From: Enterobacterales bacterium
GTDB lineage: Bacteria > Pseudomonadota > Gammaproteobacteria > Enterobacterales > Enterobacteriaceae
Direction: 5' to 3'
Length of the DNA: 64,000 nt
Assembly (NCBI GenBank): GCA_015655145.1
Contig: JAATFO010000004.1
Span: 1 to 64,000, forward strand
The translations under genes were made by a program, and so were the position numbers. Position 1 is the stretch's first letter. Each line of letters starts with the position of its first letter. Under the pieces are notes generated by a model. The model made no database searches. It saw only the letters and a program-made list of their open reading frames with translations, and was not told where the DNA came from. Shown piece after piece: positions 43,731 to 54,669 of the stretch.

Positions 43731-44066
43731 TCAGTGCCAGATGGCCAAGCCGGTCAGGCTAATGATCACCAGGCCACACAATGAGCTGGTCAGAATGAAC
43801 TGACCCCGCACGCGTTCGCAGCGACGGATAAACTCTTCATCATGATGATCACGATAACGCTGAGCCCAGATATAACGCACTAAACGCACCTGTTTGCCCG
43901 GTTGTCCATGTGCTGTAAAAAATCCTGCGCCATCAACATATTGATAAAGCAAAGGATCACACCCGCGAAGTACTATCAGTAACGCGCGCAGAGAAGAAAG
44001 GTAACGCGCCATATTCACCAAACAAACCACACATAAAGCCCAGAAAAGCGCGATGGTGCTGATCAT
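43731..44066 (-). CDS. uspB: universal stress protein B
   Basis: UspB is a small inner-membrane protein needed for ethanol resistance in stationary phase. The 111-residue protein has two membrane segments ([20 protein letters not shown] and the C-terminal [19 protein letters not shown]), with conserved [20 protein letters not shown] between them. The start at 44066 (MISTIALFW) is the family start and has a nearby GGAGG-like site. The frame stays open 70 codons upstream, through a poly-Asp stretch made by a GTCATC hexamer repeat; that part is taken as non-coding. Confidence 0.94.
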   Translation of the reverse strand: MISTIALFWALCVVCLVNMARYLSSLRALLIVLRGCDPLLYQYVDGAGFFTAHGQPGKQVRLVRYIWAQRYRDHHDEEFIRRCERVRGQFILTSSLCGLVIISLTGLAIWH

Positions 44067-44682
44067 GTTCCCCTCCCGGTTTATTACCCCGGAGACGTTT
44101 GCAGCTGGGTAACGCTGAACACGCCCCACGATAAATCGCCAACCATTACTGAACCGGACTGCATTGCCGTACTGAAAACAGATAACGGTCACACCTTCAT
44201 TATCGTCATCGTCATCGTCATCGTCATGTTTCAGTTTAGGAGATCTGCTTAAACGTTTTCCAGCACTGTTTTTCATTCCCGTGGAAAAGTGAATAAAATA
44301 AATTGATCAGCGGTTTAATCCATCAGTAATACAGGTAAATACACAAGATACATGTATCGACCAGCTAACAGCGGCCCGATATATCGCCAGCTAACGTCGA
44401 GATGCAGCCAACACCCCGGCATCTCGAAGGACGACGAGTATAGTGTATTGATCGCGCTCGCAAAGGATATGCTTCTCAGAAGCATATATTAATCATTAGC
44501 GCTATACTGAAAACGCAGAATAATAATGTATCGTTGCGTTTATTTGGTGCCAGGGCGCAAAATACGGCGGCGGAATCTGTAGCGATCATCTCCCCTACTT
44601 TCGCAATGGATTTCAACACGTTGTGCCACAGCGCGACATCGCCTGTCACCCGGTTCGAACATCTAACGGAAGGAGTTTCATT
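44067..44682. promoter_or_regulatory. uspB-uspA divergent control region
   Basis: A 616-base divergent interval. It contains four tandem copies of ATCGTC (about 44205-44228), read on the minus strand as a poly-Asp run, and a perfect palindrome ATATGCTTCT-C-AGAAGCATAT (44467-44487). The usual GGA-AGGAG ribosome binding site of uspA lies at the right end. No confident promoter was placed. No gene is supported in it. Confidence 0.5.
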
Positions 44683-45120
44683 ATGGCTTACAAACACATC
44701 CTGATTGCAGTAGACCTCTCCCCGGAAAGTAAACTATTGGTCGAGAAAGCAGTTTCTATGGCGCGCCCGTATAATGCAAAAGTGTCACTGATTCATGTTG
44801 ATGTGAATTACTCTGATCTTTACACTGGGCTGATCGACGTCAATTTGGGTGATATGCAAAAACGCATATCGGAAGAAACCCGCCACTCACTGACCGATCT
44901 CTCACAAACCGCGAATTATCCCATCACCGAAACACTCAGCGGCAGCGGCGATCTGGGACAAGTTCTGGTCGATGCCATTAAAAAATATGGCATGGACCTG
45001 GTCGTCTGTGGCCATCATCAGGACTTCTGGAGCAAGCTGATGTCATCCGCACGCCAGTTGATCAACACCGTGCATATTGACATGCTGATTGTTCCGCTTC
45101 GCGATGATGAAGATGAATAA
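44683..45120 (+). CDS. uspA: universal stress protein A
   Basis: UspA is a cytoplasmic stress protein induced when growth stops. The 145-residue protein starts [19 protein letters not shown] and has the Usp alpha/beta fold. It belongs to the UspA subgroup, which does not bind ATP, and the canonical G-2X-G-9X-G(S/T) ATP loop is not intact ([19 protein letters not shown]). The start at 44683 follows GGAAGGAG; the longer frame is not used. It is divergent from uspB. dtpB, expected next in E. coli, is absent. Confidence 0.97.
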   Translation: MAYKHILIAVDLSPESKLLVEKAVSMARPYNAKVSLIHVDVNYSDLYTGLIDVNLGDMQKRISEETRHSLTDLSQTANYPITETLSGSGDLGQVLVDAIKKYGMDLVVCGHHQDFWSKLMSSARQLINTVHIDMLIVPLRDDEDE

Positions 45121-45141
45121 CAGTTTCGTCGCCACTGTGTT

Positions 45142-45183
45142 AGCGCACTTGCATTCTCCCGTCCGGCTGAATGCAAGTGCGCT
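45142..45183. terminator. hairpin after uspA
   Basis: Fifteen-base arms (AGCGCACTTGCATTC and its complement) flank a 12-base loop, about 20 bases past the uspA stop. A T-rich but not uniform stretch follows. Confidence 0.6.
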
Positions 45184-45242
45184 GGTTTACCGCCTTTCTG
45201 CAACGTAAAATCTGTTGGGTGTACGCCGTCACCGCGTAACCG

Positions 45243-45266
45243 TTTGGCCGGTCTTCCCCGGCCAAA
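45243..45266 (-). terminator. hairpin after rsmJ
   Basis: TTTGGCCGG and CCGGCCAAA form a 9-base stem with a six-base loop, 12 bases past the rsmJ stop. A-T ends on the arms allow it to work in either direction. Confidence 0.5.
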
Positions 45267-45277
45267 TTTCGTGATGC

Positions 45278-46030
45278 CTATACCATGAGCGGCGGATAAA
45301 TATCAAAACGGTGGCTTTTTGTTGTCACGGCTGATTGTGTCACTATGCCCGCCAGCGGCGGTGCATAATCAGGACGTTTGACCACCACGCGCTTCTTTGC
45401 CAGAAGCCGGGCGGGAAGCAGTAAACCATCAGCATCATCATCGGCGCCAATCAGTGTCTGAAATACCCGCATCTCTTTCCTGACCAACGCCCGCTTCTGC
45501 TTATGGGGGTACATCGGGTCCAGATACACCACATCGGGCCGGGGATCAATTGCGGTTAGCGCAGTCAGGCTGGAAGTATGCAACAGTGACAGACGCTGGC
45601 GCAGCCAGCCACCAATTTCAGCATCCCGATAACCCCGCTGCAATCCCTCATCCAGCAACGCCGCCACCACCGGGTTACGTTCCAGCATACGTACATGGCA
45701 CCCTAATGCCGCCAGCACAAAAGCATCGCGTCCCAGCCCGGCTGTGGCATCGACTATATCGGGTAAATAGCGCCCTTTTATGCCGACCGCTTTTGCTACC
45801 GCTTCACCGCGCCCGCCACCAAAACGCCGACGGTGCGCCAGCGCGCCGCTAACGAAATCGACATAAATACCGCCGAGTTTTGGCTCATCACGTTTACGCA
45901 ATTCAAGGTGCGTGGGCGTCAGCACCAGCATCATCAATGCTTGTTCGTCATGTTGCAGTTGCCAGCGTTCGGCTAAAACAGATAAGGCGCCGTCACCGGC
46001 GCCTGATTCATCAAGCAAACAAATGTTCAC
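45278..46030 (-). CDS. rsmJ: 16S rRNA m2G1516 methyltransferase RsmJ
   Basis: RsmJ methylates N2 of G1516 in 16S rRNA. The 250-residue protein matches E. coli RsmJ in length when started at the GTG at 46030 ([18 protein letters not shown]). The SAM-binding motif [18 protein letters not shown] is near residue 108 and the catalytic DPMYPH is near residue 173. The frame extends 21 codons further, into prlC. The start is seven bases past the prlC stop, so it is in the prlC transcript. Confidence 0.93.
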   Translation of the reverse strand: MNICLLDESGAGDGALSVLAERWQLQHDEQALMMLVLTPTHLELRKRDEPKLGGIYVDFVSGALAHRRRFGGGRGEAVAKAVGIKGRYLPDIVDATAGLGRDAFVLAALGCHVRMLERNPVVAALLDEGLQRGYRDAEIGGWLRQRLSLLHTSSLTALTAIDPRPDVVYLDPMYPHKQKRALVRKEMRVFQTLIGADDDADGLLLPARLLAKKRVVVKRPDYAPPLAGIVTQSAVTTKSHRFDIYPPLMV

Positions 46031-46037
46031 TCGGTGG

Positions 46038-48080
46038 TTATTCCTTGATACCGTAATGCGCCAACATCGCATCCAGTTGTGGTTCACGACCACGGAAACG
46101 TTTGAACAGCGTCATCGGTTCTTCCGAACCACCACGGGTCAGGATTGTATCAAGGAACGATTGCCCGGTTTCACGGTTGAAAATACCTTCCTCTTCAAAA
46201 CGCGAATAGGCATCCGCCGCCAGAACGTCCGCCCATAAGTAGCTGTAATACCCTGCCGCATATCCCCCGGCGAAAATATGGCTGAACGCATGCGGGAAAC
46301 GACCCCAGGCGGGAGATGGCATCACTGAAACTTGTTTTTTCACTGCGGCCAGCATCGGCAAAATTTGTGCACCTTTCGCCGGATCAAACTCAGCATGCAA
46401 ACGGAAGTCAAACAGACCAAATTCCAACTGACGCAGAATAAACAGCGCCGCCTGGTAATTTTTCGCCGCCAGCATGTTGTCTAACATCCCCTGTGGCAAA
46501 GGCTCACCGGTTTCATAATGCCCGGAGATAAACGCCAGTGCTTCCGGTTCCCAACACCAGTTTTCCATAAACTGGCTCGGCAATTCGACCGCATCCCACG
46601 GCACCCCGCTGATACCCGACACGCCCGGAATTTCCACCCGGGTCAGCATGTGGTGCAAACCATGGCCAAACTCATGGAATAAGGTGGTCACTTCATCATG
46701 GGTAAACAGTGCCGGTTTGCCGTTGATCGGCTGATTAAAATTACAGGTTAAATAAGCCACCGGTTTTTGCAGCGAGCCATCGGCTTTACGCATCATGCCG
46801 ACGCAGTCATCCATCCATGCGCCACCGCGTTTATGCTCTCGCGCATACAGATCGAGGTAAAAACTGCCTCGCAGATCACCGTTTTCATCAAACAGATCAA
46901 AAAAACGCACATCAGAATGCCAGACATCAACCCCGTAGCGTTCTTTGGCGCGAATACCGTAAATACGTTTCACCACCTCAAACAAACCGTTAATCACCCG
47001 ATCTTCCGGGAACCAGGGGCGAAGTTGCTCATCACTGATGGTATACAGATGCTGTTTCTGCTTTTCACCGTAATAGCTGAGATCCCACGGCTGCAATTCG
47101 TCAATGCCATACTCTTTTTTCGCAAAAGCACGTAACTGCGCTAACTCTTTTTCTGCTTGTGGACGTGCACGTTTTGCCATATCCGTCAGGAAATCAATCA
47201 CCTGAGTTGAATTTTCCGCCATTTTAGTGGCGAGAGATTTCTCGGCATAAGAGCCAAAACCCAGCAGTTGCGCCAGTTCATGGCGCAGCGCCAGTTCTTC
47301 TTCCATTACCGCGCTATTATCCCACTTTCCGGCATTCGGCCCCTGATCAGAGGCACGGGTGGAATAGGCACGATACATCTCTTCACGCAGTGCCTGATTA
47401 TCGCCATAGGTCATGACCGGCAGATAGCTGGGGACATCCAACGTCAGCAGCCATCCATCCTGTTCTTTCGCCTCCGCTTGCGCTTTACTGGCCGCCAGCG
47501 CACTCTCCGGCAGACCGGCAAGCTCATGCACATCGGTGATAAGCTTGCTCCAGCCCATCGTGGCATCCAGCACATTGTTACTGTACGTCGACCCCAGTTC
47601 AGACAGGCGTGCCGCAATTTCGCCATAACGTTGCTGCTTTTCTTTCGGTAAACCAATGCCGGACAATTCGAAGTCCCGCAATGCATTATCGACAACTTTT
47701 TTCTGCGCCACGCTGAGTGCGGCGTAATAGTCGCCCTCTTTCACATTGCGCCAGGCTTGATAAAGCCCTTCGTGCTGACCGACCCAGGTGCTGTATTCCG
47801 ACAACAAAGGGAGCGTTTGTTCATAAACTTGCCGTAATTCCGCGCTGTTTTTGACGGAATTCAGATGACTCACCGGTGAAAAAATGCGTCCAAGACGATC
47901 ATCAACTTCCGCCAACGGCTGGCAAAGGTTATCCCAGTGGTAAGGCGCGCCCTGTGCAACCACGCGTTCGACCACCGCCCGGCAATCGTCCAGCGCGGCT
48001 TGTACCGCCGGCACGATATGCTCTGGTTTAATCGCCGAAAAGGGGGGAAGCGTAAAAGAAGTCAGTAATGGGTTGGTCAT
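46038..48080 (-). CDS. prlC: oligopeptidase A
   Basis: PrlC is a zinc metallopeptidase (M3 family) of the cytoplasm that degrades small peptides, including cleaved signal peptides. The 680-residue protein has the zinc motif [13 protein letters not shown] near residue 465 and the downstream Glu region. The start at 48080 ([15 protein letters not shown]) is preferred to the in-frame ATG 15 bases upstream because it matches the family. rsmJ follows directly. Confidence 0.97.
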   Translation of the reverse strand: MTNPLLTSFTLPPFSAIKPEHIVPAVQAALDDCRAVVERVVAQGAPYHWDNLCQPLAEVDDRLGRIFSPVSHLNSVKNSAELRQVYEQTLPLLSEYSTWVGQHEGLYQAWRNVKEGDYYAALSVAQKKVVDNALRDFELSGIGLPKEKQQRYGEIAARLSELGSTYSNNVLDATMGWSKLITDVHELAGLPESALAASKAQAEAKEQDGWLLTLDVPSYLPVMTYGDNQALREEMYRAYSTRASDQGPNAGKWDNSAVMEEELALRHELAQLLGFGSYAEKSLATKMAENSTQVIDFLTDMAKRARPQAEKELAQLRAFAKKEYGIDELQPWDLSYYGEKQKQHLYTISDEQLRPWFPEDRVINGLFEVVKRIYGIRAKERYGVDVWHSDVRFFDLFDENGDLRGSFYLDLYAREHKRGGAWMDDCVGMMRKADGSLQKPVAYLTCNFNQPINGKPALFTHDEVTTLFHEFGHGLHHMLTRVEIPGVSGISGVPWDAVELPSQFMENWCWEPEALAFISGHYETGEPLPQGMLDNMLAAKNYQAALFILRQLEFGLFDFRLHAEFDPAKGAQILPMLAAVKKQVSVMPSPAWGRFPHAFSHIFAGGYAAGYYSYLWADVLAADAYSRFEEEGIFNRETGQSFLDTILTRGGSEEPMTLFKRFRGREPQLDAMLAHYGIKE

Positions 48081-48470
48081 AGCGCAGTCCTTCATGTTTC
48101 AGAGTCGAGTAAGCGCGCGCGCGCGATCTCACTAACATGCGGGTAAGCGACGCGGAAATCAAGGCAGTGACTAATGGCTCACACCACAAAACCCGTATCA
48201 CCCCCAAATAGCCCGAACGCGCTGTTTGCAGTGAAGCCCAGATGTTTGCCAGGCTAACAGGGTAAAATCACCCTGTGCGCCGACTTTGTTGTGATGCTTT
48301 TAGCGCATAAGCAAACATCCCTGATATAATCCTTCGCTTGTGAAGATTCTCATGCTTTTTCCTGCATCCGTTGCTGTGCGCCGTTCTGTAGGGTAATCCG
48401 TGGGGTAATAATTGTAATGAATTGATTTACCATCAATTAAAACCGCGTAAAATCAGCAGGATAATTTAAA
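48081..48470. other. gene-free divergent interval prlC-rlmJ
   Basis: The 390-base interval holds promoters for the divergent prlC and rlmJ genes. A run of alternating CG dinucleotides (about 48113-48125, GCGCGCGCGCGCG) lies near the prlC end. No gene is supported. Confidence 0.5.
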
Positions 48471-49313
48471 ATGCTCAGCTACCGCCACAGTTTTCATGCC
48501 GGCAACCATGCCGATGTTCTCAAACACACCGTACAAAGTCTGATTATCACGTCACTGAAAGAAAAAGAAAAACCGTTTCTGTATCTCGATACGCATGCCG
48601 GCGCCGGACGCTATCAATTGCGTAGCGAGCATGCCGCGCGTACCGGAGAGTATCTGGAAGGCATTGCGCAACTCTGGCAACACACCGATTTACCTGCAGA
48701 ACTGATGCCCTACATGAGTGCCGTACGCGCACTCAACCCTGCCGGTAATTTACGCTATTATCCGGGTTCTCCGTTGATTGCACGCCATTTACTGCGTGAA
48801 GACGATATGCTGCAACTCACTGAGCTACACTCAAGCGACTTCCCGCTGCTACGCGGGGAATTTCTTAAGGATAAGCGAGCCCGGGTCGCCCGCGCTGATG
48901 GTTACCAACAACTCAAAGCAAAACTACCGCCGCCTTCGCGTCGTGGCCTGATCCTGATTGATCCGCCTTATGAGATGAAAACCGATTATCAGGACGTGGT
49001 GAAAGGCATACAAGAAGGTTATAAACGTTTTAACACCGGCGTTTTCGCACTCTGGTATCCGGTCGTGTTACGCCAGAAAATTAAACAAATGTTTGCCGGG
49101 CTGGAAGCCGCCGGGATCCGGAACATCCTACAGATTGAACTGGCGGTGCGCCCGGATAATAATCAACGCGGCATGACAGCATCCGGCATGGTGGTCATTA
49201 ACCCACCGTGGAAACTGGAGCAGCAGATGCGTAACGTCCTCCCCTGGCTGCATAAAACGCTGGTACCTGCCGGAACCGGGCATACCCTGGTGAACTGGCT
49301 GGTTGCTGAATAA
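48471..49313 (+). CDS. rlmJ: 23S rRNA m6A2030 methyltransferase RlmJ
   Basis: RlmJ methylates N6 of A2030 in 23S rRNA. The 280-residue protein starts MLSYRHSFHAGNHADVLKH, the family N-terminus, with the SAM-binding DTHAGAGRYQL near residue 40 and the catalytic DPPYEMK near residue 164. In E. coli it also lies between prlC and gor. Here rbn lies between it and gor, convergent with it and only 16 bases away. Confidence 0.95.
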   Translation: MLSYRHSFHAGNHADVLKHTVQSLIITSLKEKEKPFLYLDTHAGAGRYQLRSEHAARTGEYLEGIAQLWQHTDLPAELMPYMSAVRALNPAGNLRYYPGSPLIARHLLREDDMLQLTELHSSDFPLLRGEFLKDKRARVARADGYQQLKAKLPPPSRRGLILIDPPYEMKTDYQDVVKGIQEGYKRFNTGVFALWYPVVLRQKIKQMFAGLEAAGIRNILQIELAVRPDNNQRGMTASGMVVINPPWKLEQQMRNVLPWLHKTLVPAGTGHTLVNWLVAE

Positions 49314-49329
49314 ATCAGCATTCCTCATG

Positions 49330-50241
49330 TTATACCTCAAATACCGCCAGATCGTGGGCCAGTTCCGTTTCAGGGAAAACATGCTGGCATTCTGCCAACA
49401 ATTTTTCGCAATCCGCAAAACGATAACGCGCGCTGAAATGCGTGACAATTAAACGCTTTGCCCCCGCCAGCTTTGCAGCCGTGGCAGCTTGCAGCGTGGT
49501 GGAATGACCACGCCCATTAGCTTTTTCCGCCAACGCCGCTTCCAGGGTGGCTTCATGGACCATGACATCCACCCCGCACGCCAGTTCGCTGGCAACCGGT
49601 GTCGGCGCGGTGTCGCCAAAAATGGCCACCGATTTCCCTTTTATCGCCGGACCGGTGTAATTGCGCCCGTCGACCACACGTCCATCAGGCAATGTCACGC
49701 TGGCGCCCAGTTTCAGTTGCTGTAACCATGCGCCGCGCGGTACACCATCCGCATGCAATTTTTCGGCATCCAGCTCGCCGGGCTTATCCCGTTCCTCAAT
49801 ACGATAACCATAGCATTCAATTACATGGTTCACAGGAAAGGCGGTCACTGTGATGTGCTCATCGGCAAAGACCTCACCTGCGACAATCTCAACCACCGTC
49901 AATGGGAAGGTGACAAACGAACCACTCAGGCTCAGTGTCGTGTCGACAAATGTCTTCAGCCCTTTCGGACCGTACAGGGTGAGCGGCTCGCTGACACCGC
50001 CCATGGAACGGCTGGTCAACAGACCGGGCAAACCGAAAATATGATCGCCATGCAAATGGGTAATAAAGATTTTTTCCAGTTTACCTGGCTTAAGCGCGCT
50101 GCGCATAAACTGATGCTGTGTCCCTTCGCCGCAATCAAAAAGCCAGGCCGCGCTGTGATGCGACAATGTCAGACCAATGGCAGTGACGTTACGTTGCAGG
50201 CTCGGCGTACCGGCGCCAGTGCCGAGAAAAGTGAGTTGCAT
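49330..50241 (-). CDS. rbn: ribonuclease BN/Z
   Basis: RNase BN (ElaC) trims the 3' ends of tRNA precursors that lack encoded CCA. The 303-residue metallo-beta-lactamase protein starts MQLTFLGTGAGTPSLQRNVT and has the zinc motif THLHGDHIFGLPGLL near residue 62, plus GDTAPT and the late His in THFSARY. In E. coli rbn (elaC) lies elsewhere, so its place between rlmJ and gor is particular to this lineage. It converges on rlmJ. Confidence 0.93.
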   Translation of the reverse strand: MQLTFLGTGAGTPSLQRNVTAIGLTLSHHSAAWLFDCGEGTQHQFMRSALKPGKLEKIFITHLHGDHIFGLPGLLTSRSMGGVSEPLTLYGPKGLKTFVDTTLSLSGSFVTFPLTVVEIVAGEVFADEHITVTAFPVNHVIECYGYRIEERDKPGELDAEKLHADGVPRGAWLQQLKLGASVTLPDGRVVDGRNYTGPAIKGKSVAIFGDTAPTPVASELACGVDVMVHEATLEAALAEKANGRGHSTTLQAATAAKLAGAKRLIVTHFSARYRFADCEKLLAECQHVFPETELAHDLAVFEV

Positions 50242-50525
50242 GTTATGATTCCGCCATCGCTATACTTTACATCATTCACGCTGTCGAATCCCCGGGAACT
50301 GACCAACATCAGGAACCCACGATGTCCGGAACAGGTTTAACCACAACCCGAAGCCAGGTAACCCGACCCGCGCATCGGCAACGAGAAGTATGGCAAGTAT
50401 AGATGTTTTTTGTTAATGATTTACCCACACCCTATCATAACCACAGGGGCAAGCTTTAGGGTAATCCGCTACGTGGCGGTACGCTTTACCGTCATTTGAC
50501 TTCACCCATTGATGGAACATGCGCA

Positions 50526-51878
50526 ATGACCAGACATTATGATTACATCGCGATCGGCGGCGGCAGCGGCGGTATCGCCTCCATTAACCGTGCGGCCCTG
50601 TATGGGCAAAAATGTGCGCTGATTGAAGCCAATGCGCTGGGAGGCACCTGTGTCAATGTTGGGTGTGTGCCAAAGAAAGTGATGTGGTATGCCGCGCAAA
50701 TCGCAGAAGCCATTCATCATTATGGTCCGGATTATGGCTTCGATACCACCGTAAACCAGTTTAGCTGGGAAACGCTGGTAAAAAACCGCAGTGCTTATAT
50801 TGATCGTATCCATCGCGCTTACGATAACGTCCTGAATAAAAATAATGTGACAGTGATTAACGGATTTGCCCGTTTCGTTGACGCGCACACCGTGGAGGTC
50901 AACGGTGAAAAAATCACCGCTAATCATATTTTGATCGCCACAGGCGGTCATCCCAGCCATCCGCAAATACCTGGCGTGGAATTCGGCATTGATTCTGATG
51001 GCTTCTTCGGCCTGAATGCATTGCCAAAGCGTATCGCTGTGGTCGGTGCGGGTTACATCGCGGTAGAAATCGCTGGCGTGGTGAATGCATTGGGCGCCCA
51101 AACCCACTTGTTCGTGCGCAAGGACACCCCATTGCGTCAGTTTGACCCGCTGCTCACGACAACGCTGGTCGAGGTGATGAAAAACAGCGGTCTGACGCTG
51201 CATACACAATCGATACCCAAAGCCGTGGTCAAGAACGCTGACGGTAGCCTGACGCTGCAACTGGAAAATGGCCATGAACACACCGTTGATTGTGTGATCT
51301 GGGCGATTGGACGCCAGCCCGCTAACAGCAAACTTAACCTGGCGGCGGTGGGCGTGGCGCTGAATGAAAAAGGCTATATCCAGGTGGATAAATACCAGAA
51401 TACCAACGTTCCGGGCATTTACGCCGTCGGGGACAATACCGGCGCAGTCGAATTGACTCCCGTGGCGGTGGCTGCAGGCAGGCGTCTTGCTGAACGCCTG
51501 TTTAACCACCAACCGGAAGAACATCTGGACTACAGCAATATTCCCACCGTGGTGTTCAGCCACCCACCGATCGGCACCGTTGGCCTGACCGAGCCCGCTG
51601 CGCGGGAACGCTATGGCGATAATGAGGTGAAGGTCTATACCTCATCATTCAGCGCAATGTACACCGCCGTGACGCAACATCGCCAGCCATGTAAAATGAA
51701 ACTGGTTTGCGTCGGTAAAGAAGAAAAAATTGTGGGCATACATGGGATTGGCTACGGCATGGATGAAATATTGCAGGGCTTTGCGGTGGCGCTGAAAATG
51801 GGTGCGACCAAGAAAGACTTCGATAATACTGTCGCCATCCATCCGACCGGCGCGGAAGAGTTTGTCACCATGAGGTGA
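50526..51878 (+). CDS. gor: glutathione reductase
   Basis: Gor reduces glutathione disulfide with NADPH. The 450-residue FAD enzyme has the FAD-binding [17 protein letters not shown], the redox-active [13 protein letters not shown], the NADPH fold [14 protein letters not shown], and the C-terminal catalytic His/Glu in AIHPTGAEE. The ATG at 50526 gives the family start; the longer frame is not supported. It keeps glutathione reduced for the frmA/gfa pathway in the same window, though the two are not co-regulated as far as seen. Confidence 0.97.
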   Translation: MTRHYDYIAIGGGSGGIASINRAALYGQKCALIEANALGGTCVNVGCVPKKVMWYAAQIAEAIHHYGPDYGFDTTVNQFSWETLVKNRSAYIDRIHRAYDNVLNKNNVTVINGFARFVDAHTVEVNGEKITANHILIATGGHPSHPQIPGVEFGIDSDGFFGLNALPKRIAVVGAGYIAVEIAGVVNALGAQTHLFVRKDTPLRQFDPLLTTTLVEVMKNSGLTLHTQSIPKAVVKNADGSLTLQLENGHEHTVDCVIWAIGRQPANSKLNLAAVGVALNEKGYIQVDKYQNTNVPGIYAVGDNTGAVELTPVAVAAGRRLAERLFNHQPEEHLDYSNIPTVVFSHPPIGTVGLTEPAARERYGDNEVKVYTSSFSAMYTAVTQHRQPCKMKLVCVGKEEKIVGIHGIGYGMDEILQGFAVALKMGATKKDFDNTVAIHPTGAEEFVTMR

Positions 51879-52226
51879 CATACCGCGCAGAGATCGCACG
51901 GGTCACGCCTTGCGGGCGAAAATAACCGACCAATGCGCAAACAAACAAGTACACAGCAGGCTGTGGGAAACCCCGGCCCGAAACGTGCTGGCGCGTGAGG
52001 GAAATCCGGTTATTCATCGCCCGGAGGCTGGAGTGAAGTGGATCAATGTGCCGTGAGAAAAATAATGCTCAGTAGCAACAACTTGTTTTGCCGCCTGTTC
52101 AGGACGGGTTTCCCAGTAAGGCCAAAGTTGATCTGGGTCACTGTTTAACGTTTCTATGCGGTGATTCAAAGAAAGGGGCGCTTATTCAGCGTATGTTCAT
52201 CTCTTTAGCATATGCGGTATCCGGGT
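51879..52226. other. interval between gor and btsS
   Basis: Nearly 350 bases with no supported gene. Bases 51965-52056 have a short frame ending in VIHRPEAGVKWINVP before a stop, which could be the end of a lost gene, but there is no start, family match or codon support. It must contain the btsS promoter; none was placed with confidence. Confidence 0.4.
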
Positions 52227-53915
52227 ATGTACGCATTAAATCTGGTTTTACTGTTGTTACAGCAGATGTGTGTGTTTTTAGTCATTGCCTGGCTGATGAG
52301 TAAAACCCGTCTTTTTATCCCACTCATGCAAGTCACGGTACGCCTGCCTCATAAGCTACTGTGCTATATCACCTTCTCTATCTTTTGCATTATGGGCACA
52401 TACTTCGGCCTGCATATTGATGACTCCATCGCCAATACCCGTGCTATCGGTGCGGTAATGGGGGGATTGCTGGGTGGGCCGGTAGTCGGCGGGTTGATTG
52501 GCCTGACCGGCGGGCTACACCGCTATTCAATGGGGGGAATGACCGCCCTTAGCTGCATGATCTCCACGATTGCCGAAGGGCTTCTTGGCGGTCTCACCCA
52601 CAGCATGCTTATCAAACATGGGCGTACCGATAAAGTGTTCAGTCCATTGACGGCCGGGATGATCACCTTTGTCGCTGAGCTGGTTCAGATGATGATCATC
52701 CTGTTGATTGCGCGTCCGTTTCAGGAAGCATTACATCTGGTCGGAAACATTGCCGCGCCGATGGTGGTGACAAATACCGTGGGAGCCGCGCTGTTTATGC
52801 GTATTCTGCTGGATAAACGTGCGATGTTTGAGAAATATACCTCCGCCTTTTCTGCTGTGGCGCTCAAAGTGGCTGCATCAACAGAGGGTATTCTGCGCCA
52901 GGGGTTTAACGAAGTGAACAGCCTGAAAGTGGCGCAGGTTCTCTATCAGGAACTGGAGATCGGTGCTGTTGCCATCACAGATCGTGAAAAGTTGCTGGCA
53001 TTTACCGGCATTGGCGATGACCATCATTTGCCAGGAAAAGCCATTTCATCGCAGTATACCTGGCGAGCAATTGAAACCGGCGAGGTGGTCTACGCTGACG
53101 GTAATGAAATCCCCTACCGCTGTTCGATACATCCGCAGTGCAAACTGGGTTCAACACTGGTGATCCCGTTAAAAGGGGAAAACCAGCGCGTTATTGGCAC
53201 GATTAAGCTGTATGAGGCCAAAAATCGCCTGTTCAGTTCGATCAACCGTACGCTGGGCGAGGGGATTGCCCAGCTCTTGTCAGCACAGATACTGGCCGGG
53301 AAATACGAACGCCAGAAGGCATTACTGGCGCAATCCGAGATTAAACTACTGCATGCTCAGGTAAATCCGCACTTTCTGTTTAATGCGCTCAATACGCTGA
53401 TGGCAGTGATCCGCCGTGACAAAGATCAGGCCGGGCTATTGGTGCAATACCTGTCGACATTCTTTCGTAAGAATCTCAAACGTTCATCGGAAATTGTGAC
53501 GCTGGCCGATGAAATAGAACACGTCAATGCTTACTTACAGATTGAAAAAGCGCGTTTTCAGTCACTGCTGGATGTGCGCCTGCAGATACCAGAAGAGTTA
53601 TCACATCAACAATTGCCTGCCTTCAGCCTGCAACCTATCGTTGAAAATGCCATAAAACACGGTACTTCGCAGTTACTTGGCCAGGGAGAAATCATTATTC
53701 AGGCCAGTCGGGAAGGGCAACAACTGATTCTCTCCATTCAGGATAATGCCGGTCTGTATCATCCGCACAATAAGACCGATGGCTTAGGAATGAGCCTGGT
53801 GGATAAGCGCCTACGGGCACAGTTTGGCGACAGCTACGGCATTACCGTCAATTGCGAACCTGACAGGTTTACCTGCATAAGCTTACGACTTCCGTTGAAG
53901 GAGCCGATATGTTAA
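52227..53915 (+). CDS. btsS: pyruvate-sensing histidine kinase BtsS
   Basis: BtsS (YehU) is a LytS-type histidine kinase that senses external pyruvate with high affinity. The 562-residue protein has a multi-segment membrane domain of 5TM-5TMR_LYT type (residues about 1-200), a GAF domain, and a kinase part with the phospho-His region [18 protein letters not shown] near residue 380 and the ATPase N box [10 protein letters not shown]. The start chosen at 52227 matches the E. coli start position; an ATG five codons upstream is possible. It overlaps btsR by seven bases. Confidence 0.94.
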   Translation: MYALNLVLLLLQQMCVFLVIAWLMSKTRLFIPLMQVTVRLPHKLLCYITFSIFCIMGTYFGLHIDDSIANTRAIGAVMGGLLGGPVVGGLIGLTGGLHRYSMGGMTALSCMISTIAEGLLGGLTHSMLIKHGRTDKVFSPLTAGMITFVAELVQMMIILLIARPFQEALHLVGNIAAPMVVTNTVGAALFMRILLDKRAMFEKYTSAFSAVALKVAASTEGILRQGFNEVNSLKVAQVLYQELEIGAVAITDREKLLAFTGIGDDHHLPGKAISSQYTWRAIETGEVVYADGNEIPYRCSIHPQCKLGSTLVIPLKGENQRVIGTIKLYEAKNRLFSSINRTLGEGIAQLLSAQILAGKYERQKALLAQSEIKLLHAQVNPHFLFNALNTLMAVIRRDKDQAGLLVQYLSTFFRKNLKRSSEIVTLADEIEHVNAYLQIEKARFQSLLDVRLQIPEELSHQQLPAFSLQPIVENAIKHGTSQLLGQGEIIIQASREGQQLILSIQDNAGLYHPHNKTDGLGMSLVDKRLRAQFGDSYGITVNCEPDRFTCISLRLPLKEPIC

Positions 53916-54628
53916 AGGTGTTGATTGTCGACGATGAACCACTGGCGCGGGAAAACCTGCGCATCCTGCTGCAAGATGAAAGTGATATTGATATCGTTGG
54001 TGAGTGCGCAAACGCCATTGAAGCCATTGGCGCGGTGCACCAACTGCGCCCGGACGTACTGTTCCTCGATATCCAGATGCCACGCATCAGTGGCCTGGAG
54101 ATGGCGGGGATGCTGGACAGTGAGGAGCGTCCTTATATCGTTTTTCTAACCGCCTTTGATGAGTACGCCATTAAAGCATTTGAAGAACATGCCTTTGACT
54201 ACCTGCTCAAGCCGATTGCGGCCGAACGCCTGCGCAAAACACTGACGCGCCTGCGCCATGACCGCCGCGCGCAGGATATTTCGCTGTTGCCTGAAAATCA
54301 GCAACCACTGAAGTTTATTCCCTGCACTGGCCTGAGCCGCATTTACTTGTTGCAGATGGATGATGTAGCGTTTGTCAGTAGCCGCATGAGCGGGGTCTAT
54401 GTCACCAATAGTGAAGGCAAGGAAGGCTTTACCGAACTGACATTGCGCACCCTGGAAAGCCGAACGCCACTACTGCGTTGTCATCGTCAATATCTGGTGA
54501 ATATGACGCACCTGAAAGAGATTCGTCTGGAAGATAACGGCCAGGCGGAACTTCTGTTGCGTAGCGGGCTGACTGTCCCCGTCAGCCGCCGATATCTTAA
54601 GCCGCTCAAAGAAAGCCTGGGCCTGTAA
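53909..54628 (+). CDS. btsR: LytTR response regulator BtsR
   Basis: BtsR (YehT) is the partner regulator of BtsS and activates btsT. The 239-residue protein has a receiver domain with acidic D9 and D10, phospho-Asp D54 ([10 protein letters not shown]) and Lys in DYLLKPIA, followed by a LytTR DNA-binding domain ([22 protein letters not shown]). It overlaps btsS and converges with yjiA. Three candidate binding boxes lie upstream of btsT at 58371-58419. Confidence 0.95.
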   Translation: MLKVLIVDDEPLARENLRILLQDESDIDIVGECANAIEAIGAVHQLRPDVLFLDIQMPRISGLEMAGMLDSEERPYIVFLTAFDEYAIKAFEEHAFDYLLKPIAAERLRKTLTRLRHDRRAQDISLLPENQQPLKFIPCTGLSRIYLLQMDDVAFVSSRMSGVYVTNSEGKEGFTELTLRTLESRTPLLRCHRQYLVNMTHLKEIRLEDNGQAELLLRSGLTVPVSRRYLKPLKESLGL

Positions 54629-54669
54629 CAACAACACATACGGGAACCGCAGGGTCCCCGGTGAATCAT

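Noticed and set aside
44067-44276. UspB with a 70-residue N-terminal extension
   Set aside because: The extension comes from a simple hexamer repeat and has no counterpart in UspB; the family start at 44066 is clear.
50502-51563. 353-codon ORF antisense to gor
   Set aside because: It is the mirror of a well-supported gene, with no family match or ribosome binding site.
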